Assembly (NCBI GenBank): GCA_002633005.1 | Contig: NMRA01000463.1 | Coordinates: 146,992 to 210,991 of the forward strand | Reading direction: 5' to 3' | Source of the DNA: Phoronis australis | Lineage: Eukaryota > Phoronida > Phoronidae | Length of the DNA stretch: 64,000 nt | In this document: positions 64,000 to 64,000 of the stretch, in pieces | Layout of the letters: every line of letters begins with the position of its first letter | How positions within the stretch are numbered: position 1 is the first letter of the stretch | Notes under the pieces: generated by a model | What the model was told of the DNA's origin: nothing | Seen by the model: only the letters and a program-made list of their open reading frames with translations | Databases searched by the model: none | Translations under genes and position numbers: made by a program

Positions 64000-64000
64000 A
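63882..64000 (+). repeat. CAGG tetranucleotide array
   Basis: The array begins with variant units (GGGCAGGCAGGAGGCAGACA) and becomes a pure GGCA repeat that runs to the end of the window, so its full length is unknown. Confidence 0.97.

Overview
The window looks like nuclear DNA of a marine invertebrate metazoan (a cephalochordate, hemichordate, echinoderm or lophotrochozoan would all fit; I cannot choose). The basis is AT-rich, gene-poor sequence with split coding exons and GT/AG splice sites, many small inverted-repeat DNA transposons, a mariner element, a LINE 3' end, and about thirty copies of the palindrome TACATGTA. There is no bacterial-style operon, no CRISPR array and no rRNA or convincing tRNA gene.

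Layout. About 1-47 kb holds no gene I can name. It consists of simple repeats, tandem duplications and transposon remnants: a direct-repeat-flanked segment at 5.9-6.4 kb, a GC-rich foldback element at 9.9 kb, a terminal-inverted-repeat element at 12.8 kb, a decayed mariner at 16.9-18.1 kb, two elements whose ends carry CCCGTTT at 27.6 and 45.1 kb, and a 144-bp palindromic element present twice across a one-base N gap at 33.3 kb. A few minus-strand stretches bounded by good splice consensus are listed as weak candidate exons.

The right-hand quarter carries the supported genes. At 47.6-50.7 kb on the + strand lies a multi-exon trypsin-fold peptidase with His, Asp and Ser catalytic motifs in three consecutive exons, but with an in-frame TAG just before the catalytic His. 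At 52.7-53.3 kb is the 3' end of a LINE with a C-terminal zinc-knuckle region and an A-rich tail. At 55.2-55.9 kb a + strand reading frame resembling the cysteine-rich cytoplasmic C-terminal domain of P2X7 faces a broken minus-strand THAP zinc-finger coding region. From 59.6 kb to near the end, four + strand exons each encode one ankyrin repeat in phase 0. They belong to a larger ankyrin-repeat gene whose start and end I cannot see. The window closes in a CAGG tetranucleotide array.

The peptidase, P2X7-type, THAP and ankyrin sequences do not form one obvious pathway. They resemble the fast-evolving, repeat-rich accessory gene families common in marine invertebrates. Nothing here demonstrates a new biological system. 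The most useful leads are the peptidase stop codon, the tail-to-tail P2X7/THAP pair, the one-repeat-per-exon ankyrin array with a duplicated exon remnant, and the assembly-type duplication at the N.
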